From a virus, in the IMG/VR virus record IMGVR_UViG_3300025769_000430, positions 1 through 33,933 of that record: a stretch of DNA of 33,933 bases; one strand, given 5' to 3'. How positions within the stretch are numbered: position 1 is the stretch's first letter; every line of letters begins with the position of its first letter. Of this stretch, positions 1-7,233 are shown piece by piece. The notes under the pieces were generated by a model. It searched no databases and was not told the origin of the DNA. It worked only from the letters and a program-made list of their open reading frames with translations. The translations under genes were made by a program, and so were the position numbers.

Positions 1-1563
1 GTTATGCAGATGCATGACATGGTTAGGAGGGGGTGTCCTACTATACAGGGGGAAGCTATCTACAGTTTTCTGAACAAAATTCAGAAGACTGCCTTCACCC
101 TAAATAAGTTTGTTGTTGATGTTGCAGAACAACTGGAAAAGACAGGACGGAGTGTTGGTAAGTTTATACCAGCAACAGATCTACTTGAACTTCCTAACAA
201 ACCACTTGACATCGACACAAATGAAGAAGCAAAAAAGGACTACAAGCGTAAGCGTAGGGATGTAGAGAACCGTAATCGTATACACACACAGAAGTGTGTA
301 AGGACACGCATGACAATGGAATGTGTGCGTAGGTTCAATAAACATGATAAGTGGTATCTGCCATGGTCGTACGATTACCGTGGAAGATGTTATCCAGTTG
401 CTGCGTTTCTGACACCACAAGATACAGACTTTGGTAAGTCATTACTACGTTTCTATCAAGAAAGTTTTGTCGATGAGACTGCCATTGATTGGTTGAAGTT
501 CCATGTCGCTACACAATTTGGTTTAGACAAGGCGCCAATCAAAGAACGTATCAAATGGGTAGAAGATAACGAGGAACTAATTACTAAAATTGCTACTCAC
601 CCTATTGAGAATCAACATGAGTGGGAAGTAGCTGATGAACCTTGGCAGTTTCTAGCTGCATGTGAGGAATACTATGCTTGTGTCATTTCTTGTAGTCGTC
701 ATTACACTGGCTTGCCTATTGCTGTTGATGCGACCTGCTCTGGTTTGCAGATCCTGGCTGGGCTTGCACGCGATGCATCAACGGCTAAGCTCGTTAATGT
801 CTTACCTAGTGACAAACCACAAGACGCCTACAAGGTGATAGCTGAGGCTAGTAAGCCTAACATTCCTGAGTGTCTGCATGATGTATGGGACAGAAAATGT
901 ACCAAACGTACAGTGATGACCGTACCTTACAATGCAAAACCTTTTAGCAATCGAGGCTACATCAGGGAGGCACTAGCTGAAAAACATGTAGAAGTGCACA
1001 AGGATGTGCTAACCAAGGTTGTGTCTGCTGTAAGACAAGCTATGGATGAGGTTGTTCCTGGTCCCATGGCTGTAATGAAGTGGATAGAATCTACTGTTGC
1101 TGAGTTAATTAAGCAAGGAGCTACGCAGATAACTTGGACTACACCATCGGGATTCACAGTCACGCAACGGCTGATGAAACCAGATGTAGAGAAATTACGT
1201 TTAAAGCTACTTGGCACTGTAACTAAAGTGCATGTTGCAGTAGGTGACTCTGATGAGGTTGACCTTATGCATCACAAGAATGCAACCGCGCCCAACCTTA
1301 TACACTCACTTGATGCAAGCTTACTCCACTTATCTGCGCTCCGCTTCGACGCTCCGCTGGCCCTCATACACGATTCGGTTCTATGCCGCAGTAGTGATAT
1401 GTCTATTTTGTCAGCAATCGTACGAGAAACTTACATGCACCTTTTTGCGGAGCATGACTACCTAAACGAATGGGCCGAGCAAGTCGGCGCAACCACCAAA
1501 CCACCGATCATTGGTGACCTTGAACCGTCATCAGTGATTGAATCAACCTATTTTTTCTGTTAA
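1..1563 (+). CDS. Single-subunit T7-type RNA polymerase (5' partial)
   Basis: DNA-dependent RNA polymerase that transcribes the phage middle and late genes. The reading frame is open at the window edge, so only the last ~520 residues are present; T7 RNAP has 883, so the N-terminal domain and start lie upstream. Counting from the ATG at position 4, the palm motif VDATCSG carries Asp242 (T7 Asp537), TKRTVMTVPYNAK carries Lys301 and Tyr309 (T7 Lys631 and Tyr639), and LIHDSV carries Asp457 (T7 Asp812). The YDYRGRCYP motif (T7 DWRGR) and NLIHSLDAS (T7 His784 region) are also present. The C-terminus reads YFFC instead of T7's FAFA foot. The stop overlaps the next start as TAATG. Family assignment is secure; promoter specificity cannot be read from the fragment. 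Confidence 0.97.
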   Translation, partial: VMQMHDMVRRGCPTIQGEAIYSFLNKIQKTAFTLNKFVVDVAEQLEKTGRSVGKFIPATDLLELPNKPLDIDTNEEAKKDYKRKRRDVENRNRIHTQKCVRTRMTMECVRRFNKHDKWYLPWSYDYRGRCYPVAAFLTPQDTDFGKSLLRFYQESFVDETAIDWLKFHVATQFGLDKAPIKERIKWVEDNEELITKIATHPIENQHEWEVADEPWQFLAACEEYYACVISCSRHYTGLPIAVDATCSGLQILAGLARDASTAKLVNVLPSDKPQDAYKVIAEASKPNIPECLHDVWDRKCTKRTVMTVPYNAKPFSNRGYIREALAEKHVEVHKDVLTKVVSAVRQAMDEVVPGPMAVMKWIESTVAELIKQGATQITWTTPSGFTVTQRLMKPDVEKLRLKLLGTVTKVHVAVGDSDEVDLMHHKNATAPNLIHSLDASLLHLSALRFDAPLALIHDSVLCRSSDMSILSAIVRETYMHLFAEHDYLNEWAEQVGATTKPPIIGDLEPSSVIESTYFFC

Positions 1564-2132
1564 TGGCACGAACCACCTTCGTAACTGAAGAGCCCGTAGT
1601 TCTTGAAGGCTACCAGGCTGTACTGAAACCTTCCCAATATGGCTATTCACTGTCTGCTGTTGTTGATGCGGACATGGTTGAAAAGCTTGAGGATGATCGA
1701 GTAGAGACCCTTAAGTGGGCTGAATCAAAACTAAAGAACCCCAAGCGTTCCTCTCTCCGCCCTGAGCCTTGGGAAGAAGTATCTGAGGGTAAATATAAAG
1801 TCAAGTTCTCTTGGAATGAAGAGACTAAACCACCTGTTGTAGATACTGAGGGCTCACCTGTCGTTGATAACGGCACGCCTTTGTATTCTGGATCGAAAGT
1901 CAAGCTGGCTTTCTACCAAAAGCCTTACATCCTCAAGGATGGTGTCACCTATGGCACGTCACTGAAGCTGCAGGGTATTCAAGTTGTTACGCTCAGCGGT
2001 GCTGCTGGTGTAGACACTGGCGACCTAAGTGATAGCGATGTTGCAAAACTTTTTGGAAAAACACAAGGATTCAAAGCAGGTGACCCAAACATTACCGTCA
2101 CTGCCGATGAAGGAGCAGAAGATGACTTCTGA
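1563..2132 (+). CDS. gp2.5-like single-stranded DNA-binding protein
   Basis: A 189-residue protein directly after the RNA polymerase gene, where T7 carries gene 2.5. The body has the mixed beta character of an OB-fold, and the C-terminus ends in an acidic tail closing on phenylalanine (EGAEDDF). This is the hallmark of gp2.5-type SSBs, whose tail contacts DNA polymerase and helicase. In T7 the protein coats single-stranded DNA at the fork and promotes annealing. The start is fixed by the TAATG overlap with the RNAP stop. The assignment rests on size, tail and synteny more than on residue-by-residue similarity, but no alternative fits as well. Confidence 0.9.
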   Translation: MARTTFVTEEPVVLEGYQAVLKPSQYGYSLSAVVDADMVEKLEDDRVETLKWAESKLKNPKRSSLRPEPWEEVSEGKYKVKFSWNEETKPPVVDTEGSPVVDNGTPLYSGSKVKLAFYQKPYILKDGVTYGTSLKLQGIQVVTLSGAAGVDTGDLSDSDVAKLFGKTQGFKAGDPNITVTADEGAEDDF

Positions 2133-2313
2133 CGTGGTGATTACTAAGGACCCAGACCTTGGACTCTGGGAGTGTCGGCTTACTATTGAGCTGCCTACTA
2201 TTACAGTTACTCGACACAAGAAAGACAAGTCTGACTTTCGTTATGAGATGGCACGTGCTGTTACGGACGTGGTTGAACAAATCGTTGAGGGACTTATCGA
2301 AGATGAGTGCTAA
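2122..2313 (+). CDS. Small hypothetical protein (63 aa) between ssb and endonuclease
   Basis: The ATG at 2122 has an AGGAG sequence at 2111-2115 with a six-base spacer, and lies inside the last codons of the SSB gene. The gene ends in a TAATG overlap with the endonuclease start, so it is tightly packed in the operon and very probably translated. The product has a charged beta-like N-terminal half (ELPTITVTRHKKDK) and a probable C-terminal helix. I recognise no family. T7 has small genes such as 2.8 near this position, but I see no similarity to cite. An in-frame upstream ATG at 2029 lies deep inside the SSB gene and lacks such a ribosome site. Confidence 0.72.
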   Translation: MTSDVVITKDPDLGLWECRLTIELPTITVTRHKKDKSDFRYEMARAVTDVVEQIVEGLIEDEC

Positions 2314-2666
2314 TGGCATTCAGATCCAAGCTGGAGGAGCGGGTTGCTGACCTGCTCACCAATCTTGGTGTCTCGTATGAGTACGAAAGCACAAAGATCC
2401 CGTACGTTATCCAGCACACATACACGCCTGACTTTGCCTTGCCTAATGGCATTTGGCTAGAGACAAAAGGCTACTGGGATGCTAAAGACCGTAAGAAAAT
2501 ACTAGAGGTTATCAAACAAAACCCTCTTGTTGACTTGCGTATGGTCTTCCAAGCACCTTACAATACAATATCTAAGAAATCTAAAACTACCTACGCGCAG
2601 TGGTGTGATCGCCACGGAATTAAATGGAGCTCATATGCTACCATCCCAATTGAATGGCTCACCTGA
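2313..2666 (+). CDS. Endonuclease I-like Holliday-junction resolvase (T7 gp3)
   Basis: A 117-residue relative of T7 endonuclease I (149 residues), which cuts branched DNA and helps degrade host DNA. The catalytic pattern is visible: a glutamate in the first helix (KLEERVADLL), then YTPDF (T7 Asp55) and WLETKGYWD, giving the Glu-x-Lys pair (T7 Glu65 and Lys67). The ATG at 2313 overlaps the previous stop as TAATG; the GTG two codons upstream at 2307 is less likely. The C-terminus overlaps the primase-helicase start by 32 bases. No T7 gene 3.5 lysozyme gene follows, unlike in T7. Confidence 0.92.
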   Translation: MAFRSKLEERVADLLTNLGVSYEYESTKIPYVIQHTYTPDFALPNGIWLETKGYWDAKDRKKILEVIKQNPLVDLRMVFQAPYNTISKKSKTTYAQWCDRHGIKWSSYATIPIEWLT

Positions 2667-4242
2667 TAGTGAGTTTGTACGGCATGAGCCGTGTGAAAAC
2701 TGTGGCTCATCAGATGGTAAATCTCTTTACTCTGATGGGCACACTTTTTGTTTTGTCTGTCACCATTATGTACACGGTGACGGCACTGTTAATAACAATG
2801 TAATGACCACCAATGTTCAACTCCAAGGATCAGCCGGACGGCTGCAGAAACGAGGAATCTCTGAGCAAACCTGTGAAAAATTCAAGTGCTACAGAGACGG
2901 AGAAAAGTTACGCTTCTATTATTTCAGCAGCGACGGAGCGCTTATTGGCGCGAAAGTAAAAGGCAAGGATAAGACATTTACCTGTGAGGGTAAGGTCAAC
3001 TCTTTGTTTGGTATGCAGCTATTCAGGCACAAGACAACCAACAAGACAAAGAAGCTTGTAATCACTGAAGGTGAGATGGATTGTCTTTCTGTTTGGGAGG
3101 CACAACCCCACTGGGATGTAGTATCTATCCCTAACGGAGCACAGGCTGCAAAGAAAGCGATCCAAAATCACTATGAATGGATCAATCACTACGATAAGAT
3201 TGTCCTCTTTTTCGATAACGATGAGGCAGGCCGTAAGGCTGCTGAAGACTGTGCCGGTGTCCTACCACCAGGCAAGGTATTCATCGGTGCTCTAGAGGAA
3301 CACAAGGACGCCTCAGAGGCATTACAAGCAGGGGATGCCGAGGCTATACGAGCTGTCTGTAACTATGACCATGTGTTGTATAGACCAGACGGGATTGTCG
3401 ATGGCAAAACTCTGCTCGACTTAGTAACCAAACCTTCCAAACCTTGCGATCATGAATACCCTTTTACGGGACTCCAAAAACTCACTCACGGTGTTAGATA
3501 CGGTGAGCTTGTCACTATTACTGCAGCGACTGGCGCAGGAAAGTCAAGCTTCTGTAGAGAACTTTGCACTCACTTCCTACAAAATGGGGAACGGGTTGGT
3601 TACCTGGCGCTTGAAGAAAGTAACCGACGAACAGCACTCGGCTTAATGAGTTCTGCCGTTGGCAAACCACTACACATTGGGGAACATGACAAGGCATCGC
3701 TTCAGGATGCATATGGTCGGACAATGGCTACTTGGAATCTTTATTTGTATGATGGTTTTGGTAGTTACGATCCTGATGTTATCTATAATCGCATTGAGTA
3801 TCTGGCAAGCGGACTCGATTGCCGTATTGTTTTTCTGGATCATCTCTCTATCCTTCTTAGCGGTCTTGAAGGTGACGAGCGGCGAATGATTGACACAACC
3901 ATGACTAAGTTAAGGTCATTGGTTGAGCGCACTGGCATTGCTTTGTTCCTTGTATCACACTTACGCCGCACACAAACAGATCATGCACATGAAGAAGGCG
4001 CACGAGTTACGATTGGACAACTTAGAGGAAGTGCAAGCATTGCTCAACTTTCTGACGGAGTTATCGCACTCGAAAGGGATCAACAAAGTGGACCTGAACA
4101 CTCTACTACAACTGTTAGAGTCCTCAAGAATAGATACTCTGGCGAAACAGGTGTGGCTGGACAGCTCGCCTACGATCTAGACACTTGTAAATTTACTGAA
4201 CATGAAGCTGAACCCGATTTCAACCCGGCTACCGATTTCTAA
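2635..4242 (+). CDS. Bifunctional primase-helicase (T7 gp4)
   Basis: A 535-residue replicative helicase with an N-terminal primase, close to T7 gp4 (566 residues). The N-terminus has a Cys4 zinc site (CENC, then CFVC) in a GSSDGKSLYSDGHTFC context nearly identical in style to T7. The TOPRIM domain shows VITEGEMD and FFDNDEAGRKAA. The RecA-like hexameric helicase has Walker A TGAGKSSF, Walker B IVFLDHLS, an RGSASIAQLSD motif, and a likely arginine finger in KNRYSGETG. The tail is acidic and ends in phenylalanine (EPDFNPATDF), as in T7, where it docks on the polymerase. I chose the ATG at 2635 because GGAG lies six bases upstream and the protein begins like T7 gp4; the open frame extends upstream to 2527 within the endonuclease gene. 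Confidence 0.96.
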   Translation: MLPSQLNGSPDSEFVRHEPCENCGSSDGKSLYSDGHTFCFVCHHYVHGDGTVNNNVMTTNVQLQGSAGRLQKRGISEQTCEKFKCYRDGEKLRFYYFSSDGALIGAKVKGKDKTFTCEGKVNSLFGMQLFRHKTTNKTKKLVITEGEMDCLSVWEAQPHWDVVSIPNGAQAAKKAIQNHYEWINHYDKIVLFFDNDEAGRKAAEDCAGVLPPGKVFIGALEEHKDASEALQAGDAEAIRAVCNYDHVLYRPDGIVDGKTLLDLVTKPSKPCDHEYPFTGLQKLTHGVRYGELVTITAATGAGKSSFCRELCTHFLQNGERVGYLALEESNRRTALGLMSSAVGKPLHIGEHDKASLQDAYGRTMATWNLYLYDGFGSYDPDVIYNRIEYLASGLDCRIVFLDHLSILLSGLEGDERRMIDTTMTKLRSLVERTGIALFLVSHLRRTQTDHAHEEGARVTIGQLRGSASIAQLSDGVIALERDQQSGPEHSTTTVRVLKNRYSGETGVAGQLAYDLDTCKFTEHEAEPDFNPATDF

Positions 4243-4372
4243 TACTGATTTAGATCTACGCCGTCCACATCCACCTACGGCTGAAGCAGTTAAAAAAGCT
4301 AAGTTCGTAGACAAAACATACAATTGGAAAAATGCTGGTATTCGACCTGGAGACAAACGGACTCCTCAATGA
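4202..4372 (+). CDS. Small hypothetical protein (56 aa) bridging helicase and polymerase genes
   Basis: An open frame from ATG 4202 to TGA 4372 fills the gap of about 90 bases between the primase-helicase and the exonuclease ORF, overlapping both ends by about 40 bases. The product is basic and proline-containing, with motifs such as RRPHPPTAEAVKKAK and NWKNAGIRPGDKR. It has no hydrophobic segment and no domain I recognise. T7 also has small genes (4.3, 4.5, 4.7) at this spot, but I see no direct homology. There is no good ribosome site, so expression would depend on coupling to helicase translation. Existence is plausible because nothing else explains the gap. Confidence 0.5.
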   Translation: MKLNPISTRLPISNTDLDLRRPHPPTAEAVKKAKFVDKTYNWKNAGIRPGDKRTPQ

Positions 4373-4847
4373 TTTTACCCACATACATTGCCTTGCAATC
4401 TACGATTCTGAGACAGATGAGACGCTTGCATACAATGACAGCGGTACTCAAGCTCCCATCTCTGCAGGTGTTACAAGGTTGGAGGAAGCAGATCGAATAG
4501 CAGGACACAACATTATATCTTTTGATATACCCTGTATCAAAAAGATCTTTTCATTTTTTGAGCCACAAGGAGAGGTTATTGATACCCTTCTGTTGAGCCG
4601 GCTCTACCACCCTAATATGCTTGGCTTAGATAAAAAACATCAGTGGAAGCATATGCCACTGCAGCTGTATGGACGCCACTCGTTGGAATCATACGGTTAC
4701 AGGCTCGGTGAATACAAAGGAGGCTTTGCTAAGGACACTGATTGGCAAGAGTGGAGCCAAGAGATGGAAGACTATTGCGTACAGGATGTAAACGTGACAG
4801 TCAAACTATGTCAACATTTCCGCCCTTACCTGACTGGGTTGCGCTAG
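4332..4847 (+). CDS. DNA polymerase, separate 3'-5' exonuclease (proofreading) ORF
   Basis: A 171-residue ORF equal to the N-terminal proofreading domain of T7 gp5. Exo I is VFDLETNG with Asp5 and Glu7, as in T7; Exo II is HNIISFDIP with Asp65, the same number as in T7; Exo III is DYCVQDV with Tyr148 and Asp152 (T7 Tyr170 and Asp174). All catalytic residues are therefore intact. The frame stops at TAG 4845-4847, just after Exo III, and the polymerase part continues in the -1 frame. Either two polypeptides assemble into one enzyme, or the frames are joined by frameshifting, or an indel is present. I infer an active exonuclease from the intact motifs. Confidence 0.92.
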   Translation: MLVFDLETNGLLNDFTHIHCLAIYDSETDETLAYNDSGTQAPISAGVTRLEEADRIAGHNIISFDIPCIKKIFSFFEPQGEVIDTLLLSRLYHPNMLGLDKKHQWKHMPLQLYGRHSLESYGYRLGEYKGGFAKDTDWQEWSQEMEDYCVQDVNVTVKLCQHFRPYLTGLR

Positions 4848-6088
4848 AGCACCAAGTCGCACAATTAATGTCTAAACAGGAGGCACATGGATGGTATTTT
4901 GATGAACGCGCTGCATGGCAGCTTGCATCGGCTCTCCAAAAAGAGCTGGAAGAAACTAAAGAAGTACTACGCCAAAGGCACCCTTTCGTCCAAGGCGCGA
5001 CGTTCAATCCTAAAAGAAATAACAAAAGCCAAGGATACTTTCAAGGCTGCGAGTCCGTTAGACTCAAAGAACTAAACCCAACATCGCGTGACCATATATC
5101 ATGGATCCTTTCCACATTCTATGGCTGGACTCCGACCCAGATGACCAATACTGGGAAGCCGGTTATAGACGAGACCATATTGAAGGAGATTGCCTCAGAT
5201 GGGATCTCGATTGCCGGGGACTTCGCGAAGTGTCTGGATATTACGAAGAAATTGGGGATGATCTCGGAAGGCACGAACGCATGGCTCAAGCTTGTTACGA
5301 CTGCTAATCGAGTACATCACCATTGTTCAGTTGGGTGTGCGACTTTTAGAATGTCACACAAAAACCCCAACCTAGCTCAAGTACCTAGTGACCCTAGATT
5401 CCGACAATTATTTATACCAACTCCGGGTCAGATTATGGTCGGCGCTGATCTTGCTGGCATTGAGCTTCGCATGTTGGCACACTATCTCGCCCGTTACGAC
5501 GGTGGTAGATACGCCGACATCTTGCTTAACGGAGATATCCACCAAGTAAACGCCGATAAGATCGGTATATCACGTAAATTAGTCAAGACAGTTACTTATG
5601 CATTTTTGTACGGTGCTGGAGACATTAAGATCGGATTAAGCTATGACTCATCTCTCAGCTCATCTAGAGCTAAATCCAAAGGTAAGGAGATTCGCTCTGC
5701 ATATGTGGAAGCGATTCCTGGTCTTGATTCGCTCCTTACTGCTGTTAAAGCTGCGGGTGATCGAGGGTATGTTAAGGCGATTGACGGTCGCCGAATCCCG
5801 CTCGACTCACCACACAAATCCCTCAATTTCCTATTACAAGGATCAGCAGGGGTTTTGGCGAAAAGGTGGCTTCTACTAAACCAACAAACAGTAAACGAAA
5901 CTAAACTATGCTGCTCACAACTGGCGTTCGTACATGATGAACTACAGTTTGAGTGCGATCCTAAACATGCAAAAGATTTATCAACATCCCTGGTATACAG
6001 CGCTGCAGCGGCGGGAGAGTATTACAAACTCAGAATCCCAATCGCAGCAGAAGCCAAAATCGGGGACAACTGGGCCGAGGTGCACTGA
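4808..6088 (+). CDS. DNA polymerase, family A polymerase ORF (T7 gp5 C-terminal part)
   Basis: A polymerase domain of 426 residues from the ATG at 4808. Motif A is GADLAGIELRMLAH (T7 Asp475), motif B is RKLVKTVTYAFLYGAG (T7 Lys522, with a tyrosine at the T7 Tyr526 position) and motif C is FVHDELQFECD (T7 His653-Asp654). All three are intact. The segment WVALEHQVAQLMSKQEAHG matches the start of the T7 thumb region, which directly follows the exonuclease domain. The ORF overlaps the exonuclease ORF by 40 bases in the -1 frame. The ATG at 4808 has no clear ribosome site; an in-frame ATG at 4742 would add 22 residues that do not look polymerase-like. The stop overlaps the next start (TGATG). Confidence 0.94.
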   Translation: MSTFPPLPDWVALEHQVAQLMSKQEAHGWYFDERAAWQLASALQKELEETKEVLRQRHPFVQGATFNPKRNNKSQGYFQGCESVRLKELNPTSRDHISWILSTFYGWTPTQMTNTGKPVIDETILKEIASDGISIAGDFAKCLDITKKLGMISEGTNAWLKLVTTANRVHHHCSVGCATFRMSHKNPNLAQVPSDPRFRQLFIPTPGQIMVGADLAGIELRMLAHYLARYDGGRYADILLNGDIHQVNADKIGISRKLVKTVTYAFLYGAGDIKIGLSYDSSLSSSRAKSKGKEIRSAYVEAIPGLDSLLTAVKAAGDRGYVKAIDGRRIPLDSPHKSLNFLLQGSAGVLAKRWLLLNQQTVNETKLCCSQLAFVHDELQFECDPKHAKDLSTSLVYSAAAAGEYYKLRIPIAAEAKIGDNWAEVH

Positions 6089-6867
6089 TGAAACTGTACA
6101 TCGACGCTGATTATATTGTCTATAAAGGATGTGCTGCGGCAGAGACAGAGATTGACTGGGGATCCGATGTGATCATGGTTACATCTAAATTCTCTGATGC
6201 TTACAAAAACATCCTCAAAGATATTAATAGAATAGTTGGAGAGTTTGGTGGGTTCAGTGAGCCTGTGCTTTTCTTCTCTGACTCTGTAAACTTTCGTAAG
6301 GACATACTCCCATCATACAAGGGACACCGTAACCGAAAGAAACCATGTGGATACAGACGTGTGATTAACCAGCTCAAGACTGAGTATGAGGTTGTGATCA
6401 TGGATACCCTAGAGGCAGATGATGCCATGGGGATTTTTGCCACAAAATTTTCAGGCAATGTCATAGTATCACCAGACAAGGACATGCGACAGATCCCCGG
6501 ATTTTTGTATAACCTTGACGAACGTGTGACTGTGAATAAAGCCGATGGTGCTAAGTGGCACCTGATTCAAACACTTGCAGGTGACCAAACAGATGGTTAT
6601 GCAGGTGCACCTGGGGTAGGTGTGAAGCGAGCAGAAACACTGTTCGATAAGCACGGCTACAGCTGGGAAACCGTAGTCAATGCATTTAAGGAGAAGGGTC
6701 TCAGCGAAGAGATTGCTCTACAAAATGCAAGGCTAGCTAAGATCCTTACCGTAGATGACTATGACTTCAACACCAAACGACCAATACTATGGTCCCCCGC
6801 CTCCAGTTATAGAGTTGACGATGGAGCAGAGCTTCAAGATGAGAAGGATGAGAGACATGCTGCCTGA
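6088..6867 (+). CDS. 5'-3' exonuclease, FEN-like (T7 gp6)
   Basis: A 259-residue flap/5'-nuclease of the T7 gp6 type, which removes RNA primers and degrades host DNA to supply nucleotides. Visible motifs are the N-terminal DADYIVYKG, PSYKGHRNRKKP, the acidic cluster DTLEADDAMG, VSPDKDMRQIPG, and the H3TH-like GDQTDGYAGAPGVGVKRA. The catalytic-looking core ends near PILWSP. The last ~22 residues (DDGAELQDEKDERHAA and nearby) come from DNA that also encodes the next gene in another frame and may be a non-essential extension. The start is fixed by the TGATG overlap with the polymerase stop. Confidence 0.94.
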   Translation: MKLYIDADYIVYKGCAAAETEIDWGSDVIMVTSKFSDAYKNILKDINRIVGEFGGFSEPVLFFSDSVNFRKDILPSYKGHRNRKKPCGYRRVINQLKTEYEVVIMDTLEADDAMGIFATKFSGNVIVSPDKDMRQIPGFLYNLDERVTVNKADGAKWHLIQTLAGDQTDGYAGAPGVGVKRAETLFDKHGYSWETVVNAFKEKGLSEEIALQNARLAKILTVDDYDFNTKRPILWSPASSYRVDDGAELQDEKDERHAA

Positions 6868-6994
6868 GGCTAGCAAGGAGGATCTCATTACTATCTTGGA
6901 TGCTCTGCAGCATCAAAACTTTTGTTTATGTAACACCGTTAGTAACCTAGTAAAAAATTGGCCCGCCCGTCCTACTACACCCGAGGAACAATAG
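6755..6994 (+). CDS. nblA: NblA-like phycobilisome degradation adaptor
   Basis: NblA is a small cyanobacterial protein that binds phycobiliproteins and the ClpC chaperone and triggers phycobilisome proteolysis. The segment IELTMEQSFKMRR, then ASKEDL, then NLVKNW aligns without gaps to my recollection of the cyanobacterial NblA pattern (xxLSxEQQFxL...SREDLxxLxxE...LxK), and the preceding PPPP also fits. The conserved IELT lies before the internal ATG at 6821, so translation should begin upstream, at ATG 6755 or 6761 (79 or 77 residues). The gene overprints the last 113 bases of the exonuclease gene. It has no clear ribosome site. The C-terminus carries an L-V-K triplet where NblA has the Leu-x-Lys implicated in phycobiliprotein binding. 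Function is inferred from the family. Confidence 0.75.
   Translation: MTMTSTPNDQYYGPPPPVIELTMEQSFKMRRMRDMLPEASKEDLITILDALQHQNFCLCNTVSNLVKNWPARPTTPEEQ
6952..6958 (+). promoter_or_regulatory. Candidate -1 slippery heptamer A_AAA_AAT in nblA
   Basis: In the nblA frame the codons read GTA AAA AAT TGG, giving X_XXY_YYZ with A_AAA_AAT. Slipping back one base continues as AAA AAA TTG GCC, which is exactly the DUF3310 frame. A six-base hairpin, GAAGTC/GACTTC at 6994-7008, lies about 36 bases downstream, farther than usual for a stimulator. Function is untested. Confidence 0.35.
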
Positions 6995-7233
6995 AAGTCT
7001 GGGACTTCATCCGTGATCAAGAGCTCAACTACTTTCTCGGGAACGCAATTAAATACATCTGCCGTGCTGGTTTTAAAGACAGCCGTGTAGAAGATCTAAA
7101 AAAAGCTATCACCTACCTAGAGAAAGAATTAGAAAATGTCATTGCTATCGAACCAAGCCATCGAATTCCGCCAAGCGTACAATATACGGAACGATTTGAG
7201 TTCCCGCTCGATGCAGAAGAATTTGATCGTTGA
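6958..7233 (+). CDS. DUF3310 protein (T7 gp1.7 nucleotide kinase-like)
   Basis: A 91-residue protein with the DUF3310 signature: YYTRGTIEVWDFI, then NYFLGNAIKYICRAG, then VEDLKKAITYLEKEL. In T7 the related gp1.7 is a nucleotide kinase active on dGMP and dTMP, so a role in deoxynucleotide supply fits the neighbouring MazG-like and ribonucleotide reductase genes. The only start before the domain is a TTG at 6958 without a ribosome site; the frame opens at 6946 after a TAA. It overlaps the nblA end by 37 bases. An alternative is expression as a -1 frameshift fusion from nblA. The C-terminus overlaps the next gene by about 100 bases. Confidence 0.83.
   Translation: MARPSYYTRGTIEVWDFIRDQELNYFLGNAIKYICRAGFKDSRVEDLKKAITYLEKELENVIAIEPSHRIPPSVQYTERFEFPLDAEEFDR

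Noticed and set aside
181-420. Minus-strand open frames over the RNA polymerase, polymerase and fibre genes
   Set aside because: All are shadows of supported + strand genes with no recognisable domains or independent start signals.
2029-2121. Longer start for the 63-residue gene after ssb
   Set aside because: The region is covered by the SSB coding frame, and the later ATG has a well-placed AGGAG.
2527-2634. Upstream extension of the primase-helicase
   Set aside because: The extra residues lie inside the endonuclease gene and do not resemble a primase N-terminus; the ATG at 2635 has a ribosome site and T7-like start.
4742-4847. Programmed -1 frameshift in the polymerase overlap
   Set aside because: No X_XXY_YYZ heptamer could be found in the overlap in the exonuclease frame; CAT_TTC_CGC is the nearest and is not canonical. 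I therefore report the split without asserting frameshifting.
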